Of a DNA stretch of 64,000 bases, positions 44,082 through 51,653 are shown one piece after another. The notes below the pieces were generated by a model. The model was not told the origin of the DNA. It did no database searches and saw only the letters and a list, made by a program, of their open reading frames with translations. The translations under genes were made by a program, and so were the position numbers. The DNA comes from a bacterium (lineage in GTDB: Bacteria > Sumerlaeota > Sumerlaeia > SLMS01), in contig WGMQ01000004.1 of assembly GCA_016125005.1 (NCBI GenBank), positions 124,001 to 188,000 on the forward strand. The letters are read 5' to 3'. Numbering within the stretch: position 1 is the stretch's first letter; the number at the start of each line of letters is the position of its first letter.

Positions 44082-45152
44082 ATGGCAGTCATTGACGAAC
44101 TCTTCGACAAAATGCTCGGCAGCGGCGCCTCCGACCTCCACTTGTCGGAAGGCCAGCCACCCAAGCTGCGCCTCCACGGCGAGGTCGTGCCCATCACCGA
44201 GTTCGGCCTTCTGGAGCGCGAACGCTTCCGCGGGATCCTTCGCGAAATCCTCGACGAGAAGCGCTGGAACGTCTTCGAGGAGCGCGGCGACATGGACTTC
44301 GCCTACGCCTACGAATCGAAGGCCCGCTTCCGCGCCAACTACAACAAGCAATACGCGGGTTATGGGGCGGTCTTTCGTACCATTCCATCGAAGATCCTGA
44401 CGCTGGAGGACCTCGGCGCGCCCGAGGTTTTGAAGACCTTCGGCACCTACAATTCGGGGCTTTGCCTGGTGACGGGTCCGACCGGCTCCGGCAAGTCAAC
44501 AACGCTGGCGGGCGTGATCGACCACATCAACTCGAACCAGGCGCGCCATATCCTCACCATCGAGGAACCGATCGAGTTCGTCCATCCCATCAAACGGTCG
44601 ACCATCGTGCAGCGCGAGGTGGGCATCGACACGCGGAGCTTTGCCGATGGTCTGAAGGCCACGAGCCGCCAGGATCTGGACGTGCTTCTCGTCGGCGAAA
44701 TGCGCGACCTCGAAACCATCGCCCTCGCTGTCTCCGCCGCCGAGACCGGCACGCTGGTCTTCGGGACGCTTCACACCAACAGCGCCATCAAGACCGTCGA
44801 CCGTATCATCGACGTGTTCCCGTCGGACCAGCAAAACGCCATCCGCCAAACGCTGGCCGTGTCGCTGAAGGCCGTATGCGCCCAGTTGCTCCTCAAGCGC
44901 AAGGGCGGCAAGGGCCGCATCGCCGCCCACGAGATCATGGTGCAGACCCTCGCCATGTCGAACACGATCCGCGAAGGCAAGAACACGATGCTGACGCAGA
45001 TCATCATGTCGAACCGCTCCATCGGAATGCAGTTGATGGACGACTGCATCGAGGGTTACCTCCAGAAAGGACTGATCGACGGCGAGGAGGCCTTCATGAA
45101 GGCGCTCGAAAAAGATCGGTTCCGCCAATACGCACCGAAGGGAATGGAGTGA
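44082..45152 (+). CDS. pilT: PilT family type IV pilus retraction ATPase
   Basis: A 356-residue hexameric motor that depolymerises type IV pili. The N-terminal PAS-like block SDLHLSEGQPPKLRLHG is followed by the P-loop GPTGSGKST (Lys138), Asp box TIEEPIEFVHP, Walker B DVLLVGEMRD, His box GTLVFGTLHTNSA and the PilT C-terminal segment AAHEIMVQTLAMSNTIREGK. All catalytic boxes are intact, unlike its extended paralog upstream. CGGAG lies 8 bases before the ATG. The 63-base gap upstream has short CTATCAA-type reiterations and one ATCTATAC. No pilin or PilB gene lies in the window. Confidence 0.9.
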   Translation: MAVIDELFDKMLGSGASDLHLSEGQPPKLRLHGEVVPITEFGLLERERFRGILREILDEKRWNVFEERGDMDFAYAYESKARFRANYNKQYAGYGAVFRTIPSKILTLEDLGAPEVLKTFGTYNSGLCLVTGPTGSGKSTTLAGVIDHINSNQARHILTIEEPIEFVHPIKRSTIVQREVGIDTRSFADGLKATSRQDLDVLLVGEMRDLETIALAVSAAETGTLVFGTLHTNSAIKTVDRIIDVFPSDQQNAIRQTLAVSLKAVCAQLLLKRKGGKGRIAAHEIMVQTLAMSNTIREGKNTMLTQIIMSNRSIGMQLMDDCIEGYLQKGLIDGEEAFMKALEKDRFRQYAPKGME

Positions 45153-45159
45153 GAGCGCG

Positions 45160-46533
45160 ATGCTGACCAGCCTGGGTCTCCGAAACTTCAAGTCGTGGAA
45201 GGAGCTGGACATCAAGTTCGCCCCAATCACGGCGATCTTCGGGACCAACAGCTCCGGTAAATCGAGCATCATCCAGGCGCTGCTGCTGATGAAGCAGACG
45301 GTGGAATCGCCGGATCCGAAGGTTGTTCTGAATCTTGGCGGGGATGAGCGCTCCCTTATTGATCTCGGTTCCTTTAGTGACGTCATCCACGAGAAGTCTT
45401 CACAATCCATGTTGGGGCTGGACCTGAAATGGTCGACGTTCTTTGATCTTCCGGACCTCACAGATGAGAACCCTGATACAAATGTGACCCCGTTGAGATG
45501 GGATCACGCCTTCGAGTGTCAGATAGGCGAGGGAAAGTCTGGACAGATCAGAATTGAGAAGCTCGGCTACTCGAACTCCAATCGAGGGATTTCAGTGTTC
45601 GCGTCAAACGATAGCGAGGATCGCTACCGAATCGACGTTTGGGATCGCACACCCCCACTTCGAGACGAGCGAGAGCCCTTGCTAGACGAGGGTCGTGAGC
45701 CCCCAACTTTCTGGAGACTCACTGAAACCCAAAGAGCAGAATTGGCGAGTCTAAGCGGGGCTCCCATGTTCGAGTACGATTTCTATCGAGCGATGGGGTC
45801 CATCTACTATCTAGGTCCCCTCCGGGAGCCTCCCAAGCGCACCTACCAGTGGAGTGGCTCCGCCCCGAGTCACGTGGGAATTGCTGGCGAACAAACGGTC
45901 TCTGCCTTGCTGAGTCCGCGCGCCCAACACAAGGAGGGCGCCGAGGAGCACACCATCGCCGAACTGCTTGCCTACTGGCTAAAACGCCTGTCTTTGGTAG
46001 ATACATTCGAGGTGCGACCTATTGCTGCGGGAGAAAAGGTATTCCGGGCCATTATTCGGCAGTCTTCAGCCTCGAAGGAAGTCCTTCTCCCCGACGTCGG
46101 CTTTGGCATCTCCCAAGTGCTTCCCGTCATTGTCCAGTGTCTATACGTCCCGTCGGGCTCCACCGTCATCTTGGAACAACCGGAGCTGCACCTTCACCCC
46201 AAGGCCCAGACGGAGTTGGCCGATTTCTTCATCTATGTGGCGAAGAAGCGGGGCGTGCAGCTCATTATCGAAAGCCATAGCGAGCACCTCCTTCAGCGCC
46301 TTCAGCGTCGCTTGGCAGAGGCTTCCGATGTAGACGGAATCCCCGCGGTATTCCCCGATGATGTGGCCCTGTATTTCACGCGAATCGGGGCCGGGGGCTC
46401 CACGCTTGACGAGTTGCGGCTGGACGAATTCGGCAACATCAAGAACTGGCCAAAGGACTTCTTCGGCGATCCGATGGGGGAGGTCGCAGCAATGGTCAAG
46501 GCGACTCGCGCAAGGAAGGAACGTGGTAAGTGA
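45160..46533 (+). CDS. AAA/ABC-type ATPase (DUF3696-like), partner of PIN protein
   Basis: A 457-residue RecF/SMC-like ATPase. The N-terminal LRNFKSWKELDIKFAPIT leads into the P-loop GTNSSGKSS (residues 28-36, Lys34). The C-terminal half holds a signature-like VGFGISQVLPVI, Walker B TVILEQPELHLHP, and the switch His segment IIESHSEHLL, followed by a DUF3696-like tail (DELRLDEFGNIKNWP). Between is a variable region with little similarity expected. Overlap with the next start (GTGA) implies coupled translation with a PIN nuclease. Base composition is lower in GC than around it. Such ATPases drive many antiphage systems, but no named system is identified here. Confidence 0.85.
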   Translation: MLTSLGLRNFKSWKELDIKFAPITAIFGTNSSGKSSIIQALLLMKQTVESPDPKVVLNLGGDERSLIDLGSFSDVIHEKSSQSMLGLDLKWSTFFDLPDLTDENPDTNVTPLRWDHAFECQIGEGKSGQIRIEKLGYSNSNRGISVFASNDSEDRYRIDVWDRTPPLRDEREPLLDEGREPPTFWRLTETQRAELASLSGAPMFEYDFYRAMGSIYYLGPLREPPKRTYQWSGSAPSHVGIAGEQTVSALLSPRAQHKEGAEEHTIAELLAYWLKRLSLVDTFEVRPIAAGEKVFRAIIRQSSASKEVLLPDVGFGISQVLPVIVQCLYVPSGSTVILEQPELHLHPKAQTELADFFIYVAKKRGVQLIIESHSEHLLQRLQRRLAEASDVDGIPAVFPDDVALYFTRIGAGGSTLDELRLDEFGNIKNWPKDFFGDPMGEVAAMVKATRARKERGK

Positions 46534-47051
46534 CGGGGTATCGGATCATCGACACGAACGTGCTTGTTTGCGCCAGCGGCGCTACGGCGCATGCTTCCGA
46601 GGCGTGTCGGCAAGCTTGCGAGGACTTTATTCTATCCTGCTTGGAAGAAGGCATCACTGTTCTGGATGATGGACATCGCGTGCTGGATGAGTACTCTCGC
46701 TACTTCAACCATTCCGGCCAGCCGACCGTCGGAGATCAATTCTTCCGACGCCTCCACAACTTCGTCGCCAACCCTGACATCTGTATGCAGGTTCCGATTA
46801 CTCCAAATGAGGTCAGGGGTTTCGATGAGTTCCCTGACGATCCCGATCTGGCTCGCTTCGATTGGAGCGACAGGAAGTGGGTCGCGGTCGCCATTGCTGC
46901 GGGTCGAATTGCGCCGATCTACAATGCAACGGATTCCGACTGGGCGATCTGCGCCGCGCCGATCAGGCGCCACGGTGTGGAGGTTGTGGAACTTTGCCCA
47001 GCCGACTGCGTACCGACGAATCAGTCAGCCTCAACCAGTATACCACACTAG
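46530..47051 (+). CDS. PIN-domain ribonuclease-like protein
   Basis: A 173-residue protein with PIN-fold features. The N-terminal strand YRIIDTNVLV places Asp8; other candidate metal-binding acids are Glu54 (VLDEYSRY), Asp114 (SDRKWVAVAI) and Asp135/Asp137 (NATDSDW), the four-acid layout of PIN nucleases. It starts GTG inside the stop of the ATPase gene. This pairing resembles toxin or effector nucleases governed by an ATPase, not the usual VapB-VapC arrangement, since no small antitoxin is seen. The RNA or DNA target is unknown, and the assignment rests on motif spacing read by eye. Confidence 0.72.
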   Translation: MTGYRIIDTNVLVCASGATAHASEACRQACEDFILSCLEEGITVLDDGHRVLDEYSRYFNHSGQPTVGDQFFRRLHNFVANPDICMQVPITPNEVRGFDEFPDDPDLARFDWSDRKWVAVAIAAGRIAPIYNATDSDWAICAAPIRRHGVEVVELCPADCVPTNQSASTSIPH

Positions 47052-47067
47052 AAAGGTTCTGTACGAA

Positions 47068-48537
47068 ATGATTTGGATTCACCGTGTCACCATCCTGCTT
47101 GTTGCCGTTCTCCTCGCAACCACGACATTCGTCCGCGCAGCCGAGGTCATCGAGGAAACCTTCCATAGCGATGCCACCGGGACCGAGCAGCACTATCGCC
47201 TGATCGTCCCGAAGGGTGCGACGGCGGAGGCGCGTGTGCCGTCTTTGTATATACTCCACGGCGCCTATGGCAGCTATGTCGACTGGACCGACAAGACGAA
47301 CGTCGAGGAGTTGGCGGATCGTTACCGCATGGTGCTGGTCTTTCCCGACGGCGGCCAGTTCGGTTGGTATGTGGACAGCCCCATCGACAAGCCTTCGCAG
47401 TACGAGACGATGGTGGCGAAGGAACTGGTCGCGGCGGTCGACGCCAAGTACCCGACCATCGCCAAGGTCGAGGCGCGCGGTATCATGGGGCTCAGCATGG
47501 GCGGACACGGCGCGATCAGCCTGGCGCTCAAGCATCGCGACGTCTTCGGCTCCGCTTCGTCGCTGTCCGGCATCCTGCGGCTTGAGAACCATCCCGACAA
47601 GTGGCACATCGTCGACCGCCTGGGACCCTTTGCCGAGAACGAGGATCGTTGGAAGTCGAACTCTGTCTATACACTGGTCGAATCACTGAAGGACAATCCC
47701 ATGCCGATCCTCTTCGACTGCGGCGTGGACGACACGGCAGCGATCCAGGATAATCGCGACCTACACGAGAAGCTTGTGGAGCTGAAGATTCCTCACATCT
47801 GGCGGCCCTTGGCGGGGGTTCATAGCTGGGAATACTGGCAGCGCAACCTCCAGCCGCACCTGAATTTCCACCAGGCACAGGTGATTGCGGAGCTTCCGAA
47901 TGAAGAGAAGTGGTTCGCATTCAACTACAAGCGGGAGAAGATCTTCTTCGACGAGAACGCGACGCTGAGCATCGATCCGCCGACGTCGCCGACGATGGTG
48001 GTGGCCGGTTCGTCGTCTGTACAGGGACTGAAGTCCTCGCTGCTCCCCGAGTGGCGCGTCTTCAACCGCGGCATCGCCGCGGACCGCGTGGGACTCACGT
48101 CACGCGGCCTTTCGCAGCGCATGGAGGAGTCGTTCTTCGACATGAACCCGGACGTGGTCGTGATGAAGATCGGTCGCAACGACCTGAGCGCGGCACAGAC
48201 TGGCGATGGAACGCCGACTCTGGAGCAGATGACGGAGCATTATGAGGGCATGGTGAAGCAGGTGCGCGAGCGGTTGCCGAATTCGAAGCTCATCATCACG
48301 AGCGCGTTTCCGGTGCGGAACAGCTACACGCGTCTGCGCGAGCCGATCCTGCCGTGGAATGAGAAACTTCGCGAGATTGCGGAGCGCAACGGCGCGACCT
48401 ATATCGATGTCCATACGCCGCTCCTGGACGCGGAGGGCCTGGTCGCCCCCGAGTACACGGCCGAGGGCCTTCACCTGTCGGCGAAGGGCTACGCGAAGTG
48501 GGCCGAGGCCATCCGCAAGGCCGCGACAAACCCGTGA
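47068..48537 (+). CDS. Exported esterase D-like / SGNH hydrolase fusion
   Basis: 489 residues. Signal peptide at about 1-25 (VTILLVAVLLATTTFVRA). Residues about 30-285 are an esterase D/feruloyl-esterase alpha/beta hydrolase: LYILHGAYGSYVDW, catalytic-Ser elbow GLSMGGHG, Asp in DCGVDDT and His in GVHSWEYW. Residues about 300-485 form an SGNH (GDSL-type) hydrolase: VAGSSSVQG (GDS becomes GSS, so the nucleophile Ser is kept), FNRGIAADRV, KIGRNDLS, and the C-terminal EGLHLSAKGY in which the usual DxxH reads ExxH-like. A two-domain deacetylase or polysaccharide esterase is plausible. ATG with AAAGG about 12 bases upstream; earlier in-frame codons overlap the PIN gene. Confidence 0.85.
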   Translation: MIWIHRVTILLVAVLLATTTFVRAAEVIEETFHSDATGTEQHYRLIVPKGATAEARVPSLYILHGAYGSYVDWTDKTNVEELADRYRMVLVFPDGGQFGWYVDSPIDKPSQYETMVAKELVAAVDAKYPTIAKVEARGIMGLSMGGHGAISLALKHRDVFGSASSLSGILRLENHPDKWHIVDRLGPFAENEDRWKSNSVYTLVESLKDNPMPILFDCGVDDTAAIQDNRDLHEKLVELKIPHIWRPLAGVHSWEYWQRNLQPHLNFHQAQVIAELPNEEKWFAFNYKREKIFFDENATLSIDPPTSPTMVVAGSSSVQGLKSSLLPEWRVFNRGIAADRVGLTSRGLSQRMEESFFDMNPDVVVMKIGRNDLSAAQTGDGTPTLEQMTEHYEGMVKQVRERLPNSKLIITSAFPVRNSYTRLREPILPWNEKLREIAERNGATYIDVHTPLLDAEGLVAPEYTAEGLHLSAKGYAKWAEAIRKAATNP

Positions 48538-48601
48538 TCCGTGGTGGTTGTCAGATGTGGTGTCCGCGACCGACGTCGCGCCAAGAGGGAGGAGTCGTGC
48601 C

Positions 48602-50029
48602 GTGTTGACCCGATCGTTTGCCCGCCTGATGGCGGCCGGTTGCCTGCTGGGGATGTCCGTCGCGGTGCACGCCGCGGATGGCGTCGAACCGCTGGAGGAG
48701 CGCTGGTCGGTGGAGCGCGGCGCACCCCTCAACGAGACCAGCGTCATGCGGGCCTACGGCCTGAAGCTCTTCTGCGCAGGTAACGGCGAGGCAGGACCAG
48801 TACTCCACAGCACAAGTCTCGAAGTCGGCAGGATTTCCGACACGGTTGAGTCGGTGCCGCTGGAGGGCATCCCCGCTGCACTGCGATTGGCCGACATCCA
48901 GCCGGTTCCTTCTGCGATTCGCTTTGCGCTCGGTGGCGAGGTGGATGGGAAACCAGTTGTCTATACGGCGGAGATTCTCGGGGACGCCGCGCTGGGAGCA
49001 TGGGAGCCCGCGCTCGCCATTCCGTCGCCACAGCCGGAAACGCTCACGGCGCTCGGAAGTTCCGGCGAGTTCCTCGTCGCCTTCACGCGCCGCGCGATCG
49101 AGAGCGGGACGGTCAACACGGGTTGGGTCATCAATCTTGCCGCTCCCGACGCCGACAAGAAATGGATCGAGCTCACCTTCGATTCGTCGCGCCGCAGCGG
49201 TCACGCCTCGCTCGCGCTCGATTCGATGCTGCTGCTCGCGGGTGGTGTTCGCGAGGACGGGAGCGGCCCGGTCGGCATGGTGGATCTCATGCCCTTCGAT
49301 GGGTTGAAGGTCTCTCCCTGGAACAAGACCTTTCCGCCCGTGCCCGGCGTGGTGCGAGAGGTTGTTGGGGCCAGTTCGACACAGGGAGCCTTCCTCCTGC
49401 CCCAGGTCACTTCCACGGACAAGCCAACCAGTACCACTGTCTATACAAGCTTCAATATGGGGAATAATCGGCTCTCACCGTGGACGGCGAATCCTGCGGT
49501 GCGCGCCGCCGAGCCCGTGCGTGCCACGACCTTCGATCCGGCGAACAGCCAGCTCATCGTGATGACGGGCGCTCCGGGGAGCGAGACCGTGCGACTGAAC
49601 TCCTATGCGATTTCTCCACTGGCCGTCGCGCGACGTCCGACGATGGCCGACGCCGAGCGTGATCGGATGGCGCAACTCGCGCCGAAGATCGCCGCGGTGA
49701 ACGTGGACGATGCGATCCTTCAGGCGCGTGAAAAGGGCTCCTTCGTCTTCGTGATCATCACGGACGGCAGCCCCGATCAGGACCTGCGTACGCGCATGGA
49801 GATCGGCAAGTCCGCCTTCCGCTACATGATCGGCACGAGCGAGACGACGCTGCTCTCCGGTGCAGCGGGTGCCGAGGTGGCGAAGCGATTTGGCGTTTCA
49901 GGCACCCCGGCATTCCTTGTCATCAACAACAAGGGCGCGCTGGAGAAGAGCTTCTCCGGGAAGCTGCCCACGCCCCCGGAGATGCTCGAACTCACCGCGC
50001 CGATTCGCGCACCGCGCGATCCCCGCTAA
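48602..50029 (+). CDS. Secreted protein with C-terminal thioredoxin-like domain
   Basis: 475 residues. GTG start with GGGAGGAG 7 bases upstream and a signal peptide (TRSFARLMAAGCLLGMSVAVHA). Residues about 40-330 look beta-rich, with repeating strands (VVYTAEILG, TTVYTSFNMG) that could be a propeller; I cannot name it. Residues about 345-460 resemble a thioredoxin fold, with DDAILQAREKGSFVFVIITDG and the cis-Pro loop GVSGTPAFLVINNKG, but no CxxC is seen. It is the third case in the window of a thioredoxin-like domain on an exported protein. Its stop overlaps a convergent metallophosphoesterase stop by 4 bases. Confidence 0.7.
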   Translation: MLTRSFARLMAAGCLLGMSVAVHAADGVEPLEERWSVERGAPLNETSVMRAYGLKLFCAGNGEAGPVLHSTSLEVGRISDTVESVPLEGIPAALRLADIQPVPSAIRFALGGEVDGKPVVYTAEILGDAALGAWEPALAIPSPQPETLTALGSSGEFLVAFTRRAIESGTVNTGWVINLAAPDADKKWIELTFDSSRRSGHASLALDSMLLLAGGVREDGSGPVGMVDLMPFDGLKVSPWNKTFPPVPGVVREVVGASSTQGAFLLPQVTSTDKPTSTTVYTSFNMGNNRLSPWTANPAVRAAEPVRATTFDPANSQLIVMTGAPGSETVRLNSYAISPLAVARRPTMADAERDRMAQLAPKIAAVNVDDAILQAREKGSFVFVIITDGSPDQDLRTRMEIGKSAFRYMIGTSETTLLSGAAGAEVAKRFGVSGTPAFLVINNKGALEKSFSGKLPTPPEMLELTAPIRAPRDPR

Positions 50030-51165
50030 CGCCCCTTTCTGGGGGCGGTGGGTGCCGTCACGGACACGGCGTCCCAGGTGCCGCTCGCGGGTGATAGCAC
50101 CACCGCCGACGGCTGCTGCACCACGCAAAGCCGTCGCGCCTCGCCACGCTGCTCCACATGCGCCACGGGGCGCCAGCTCCCCGGATTGAGCAGCGTCACG
50201 GTGCCGCGCCGCCGGGTCCGCAACTCGCGGATCGACGGGACGTGCGTGTGGCCACTTGCGAGGAACCGGAAGCTGTCCGGCAGCGTGCCGATGAGCGACC
50301 CGGGCCGTCCCTCCGCCGCGCGCCGGAGCCCGCGCGCAATGGCCAGCTCCTGCTCGCTGCCGACGGTAACGAAGTCCGGCGCTCCGTTCCCGGAAAGGAA
50401 ACGCTGCAACTCGTGCAGCAGCGCACAGGCGGGACGCGAGGCGCGCCCGATCCAGCGGACCACCTGGGGCGCCAGCTCGTCGAAGCCCGGCAGGTCGGCC
50501 CGGCGCCCGGCTTCCCAGAGCAGTTCCAGCAGCGTCACCAGGTCTGCGCCCTTGTCGATCAGCGGGAAGTGGGGCTCGAGTTGGTTCACCAGCAGGCGGA
50601 CGATGCGGAAGCCGAGGCAGTCCGCGTCCGGCTTGCTGAGGCGCACAATGCGGTTGAACGGGTCCCACTGGTGGCCGTGCTCCGCATAGAGGCCCGCCGC
50701 CGGGTCGGCGAAGTGATGAATCGGCAATCCCCCGGCGTGGGCGTTGAGCGTGGAGAAGACCTCCTGCACGATGGCCCAGGCGTCGGGGTCGACGACCGGC
50801 TGGTCGTGGTTGCCAACCACCCAGGTCACCAGCCCTCCCGCGGCGATCCACCCGCGAACGGCGGCGACGAATCCCGGATGCGCTTGCAGTATGCGGACGA
50901 GCGCCTGCGACCAGGGCTCGCGGCGGTGGCGGGCCTGCCACAGGTCGACCACGTCCCCCAGCAGGAGCAAGTGGGGCTGGAGCCCCTGCTCGTGGGCGGT
51001 GGCCAGTTGCTGCTCCAGAAAGCGGGCAAAGGCGGTGTCCAGAGCCGTGATGGCGCGCGGGCGCTGCGCGGCGGAGGGACCCCGCGCCTCGCTCCCCCAA
51101 AGGAGGAAGTCCTCCCGCTCATCTCCGGCTCCCAAGTGCAGGTCACTGACGATCACGTAATGCAT
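50026..51165 (-). CDS. Metallophosphoesterase
   Basis: A 379-residue calcineurin-like phosphoesterase. The dimetal motifs are present: VSDLHLGAG (Asp8, His10), LLLGDVVDLW (near residue 70), VVGNHDQ (near 115), YAEHGHQWD (near 160) and the late SGHTHVPS (near 310). ATG was chosen with AAGGAGA about 8 bases upstream. No signal peptide, so a cytoplasmic phosphodiesterase or nucleotidase role is likely; the family is too broad for a substrate. A CGCCCC/GGGGCG hairpin lies at the convergent gene ends near 50030. Confidence 0.92.
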   Translation of the reverse strand: MHYVIVSDLHLGAGDEREDFLLWGSEARGPSAAQRPRAITALDTAFARFLEQQLATAHEQGLQPHLLLLGDVVDLWQARHRREPWSQALVRILQAHPGFVAAVRGWIAAGGLVTWVVGNHDQPVVDPDAWAIVQEVFSTLNAHAGGLPIHHFADPAAGLYAEHGHQWDPFNRIVRLSKPDADCLGFRIVRLLVNQLEPHFPLIDKGADLVTLLELLWEAGRRADLPGFDELAPQVVRWIGRASRPACALLHELQRFLSGNGAPDFVTVGSEQELAIARGLRRAAEGRPGSLIGTLPDSFRFLASGHTHVPSIRELRTRRRGTVTLLNPGSWRPVAHVEQRGEARRLCVVQQPSAVVLSPASGTWDAVSVTAPTAPRKGR

Positions 51166-51292
51166 GTTGTTTGTCTCCTTGTCGACGCGACGTGGAGCCG
51201 ATGCTTCATGCGACCGTCTGATTTGTCCCTTGAACGGCTCTGATTTTGTTCTGATTCTTGTCTGAACGCCGCCGAGCGAGGGGGAATGCGCC

Positions 51293-51547
51293 ATGCCGCG
51301 CGAGGAATTTACCGTCCGCATCACGCCCAAGGGCGAAATCATCATCGAGGTCGACGGAATGCCCGTCCGGCAGGTGAAGGACCTGATGGAGTATCTGGAG
51401 GAGACGCTGGGGCCGGCGCGACAGGTGGAACCGGACGATCCCGGTGACGCGGGTTTCGTGCGCCTGGAGGAGGTTTCGGGACTGGAGGCGACGGGGGAGC
51501 TTGATCGAGCGCGCGAGGACCGCCTGCGTACCTCGGAGGAGGAATAG
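51293..51547 (+). CDS. DUF2997-like small protein
   Basis: An 84-residue protein. The first 45 residues (FTVRITPKGEIIIEVDGMPVRQVKDLMEYLEETLG) match the pattern of DUF2997, a small beta-beta-helix family mostly from cyanobacteria and similar lineages, whose function is unknown. The remaining acidic tail is probably disordered. A GAGGGGGA ribosome site lies about 7 bases before the ATG. It diverges from the metallophosphoesterase gene across 127 bases. Confidence 0.65.
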   Translation: MPREEFTVRITPKGEIIIEVDGMPVRQVKDLMEYLEETLGPARQVEPDDPGDAGFVRLEEVSGLEATGELDRAREDRLRTSEEE

Positions 51548-51653
51548 AACCCTGCTCTTCCGCGGCGAATTGTGCTTGTAACTTTTCAGGATCACCGGGA
51601 TTGCTGGGTGGCCTTTTGGCAAGTTCTGCCCATTCCCCCCCGGAGGAGTCTGA

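Noticed and set aside
45160..47051. Classic VapBC toxin-antitoxin pair
   Set aside because: The partner is a 457-residue ATPase, not a small DNA-binding antitoxin.
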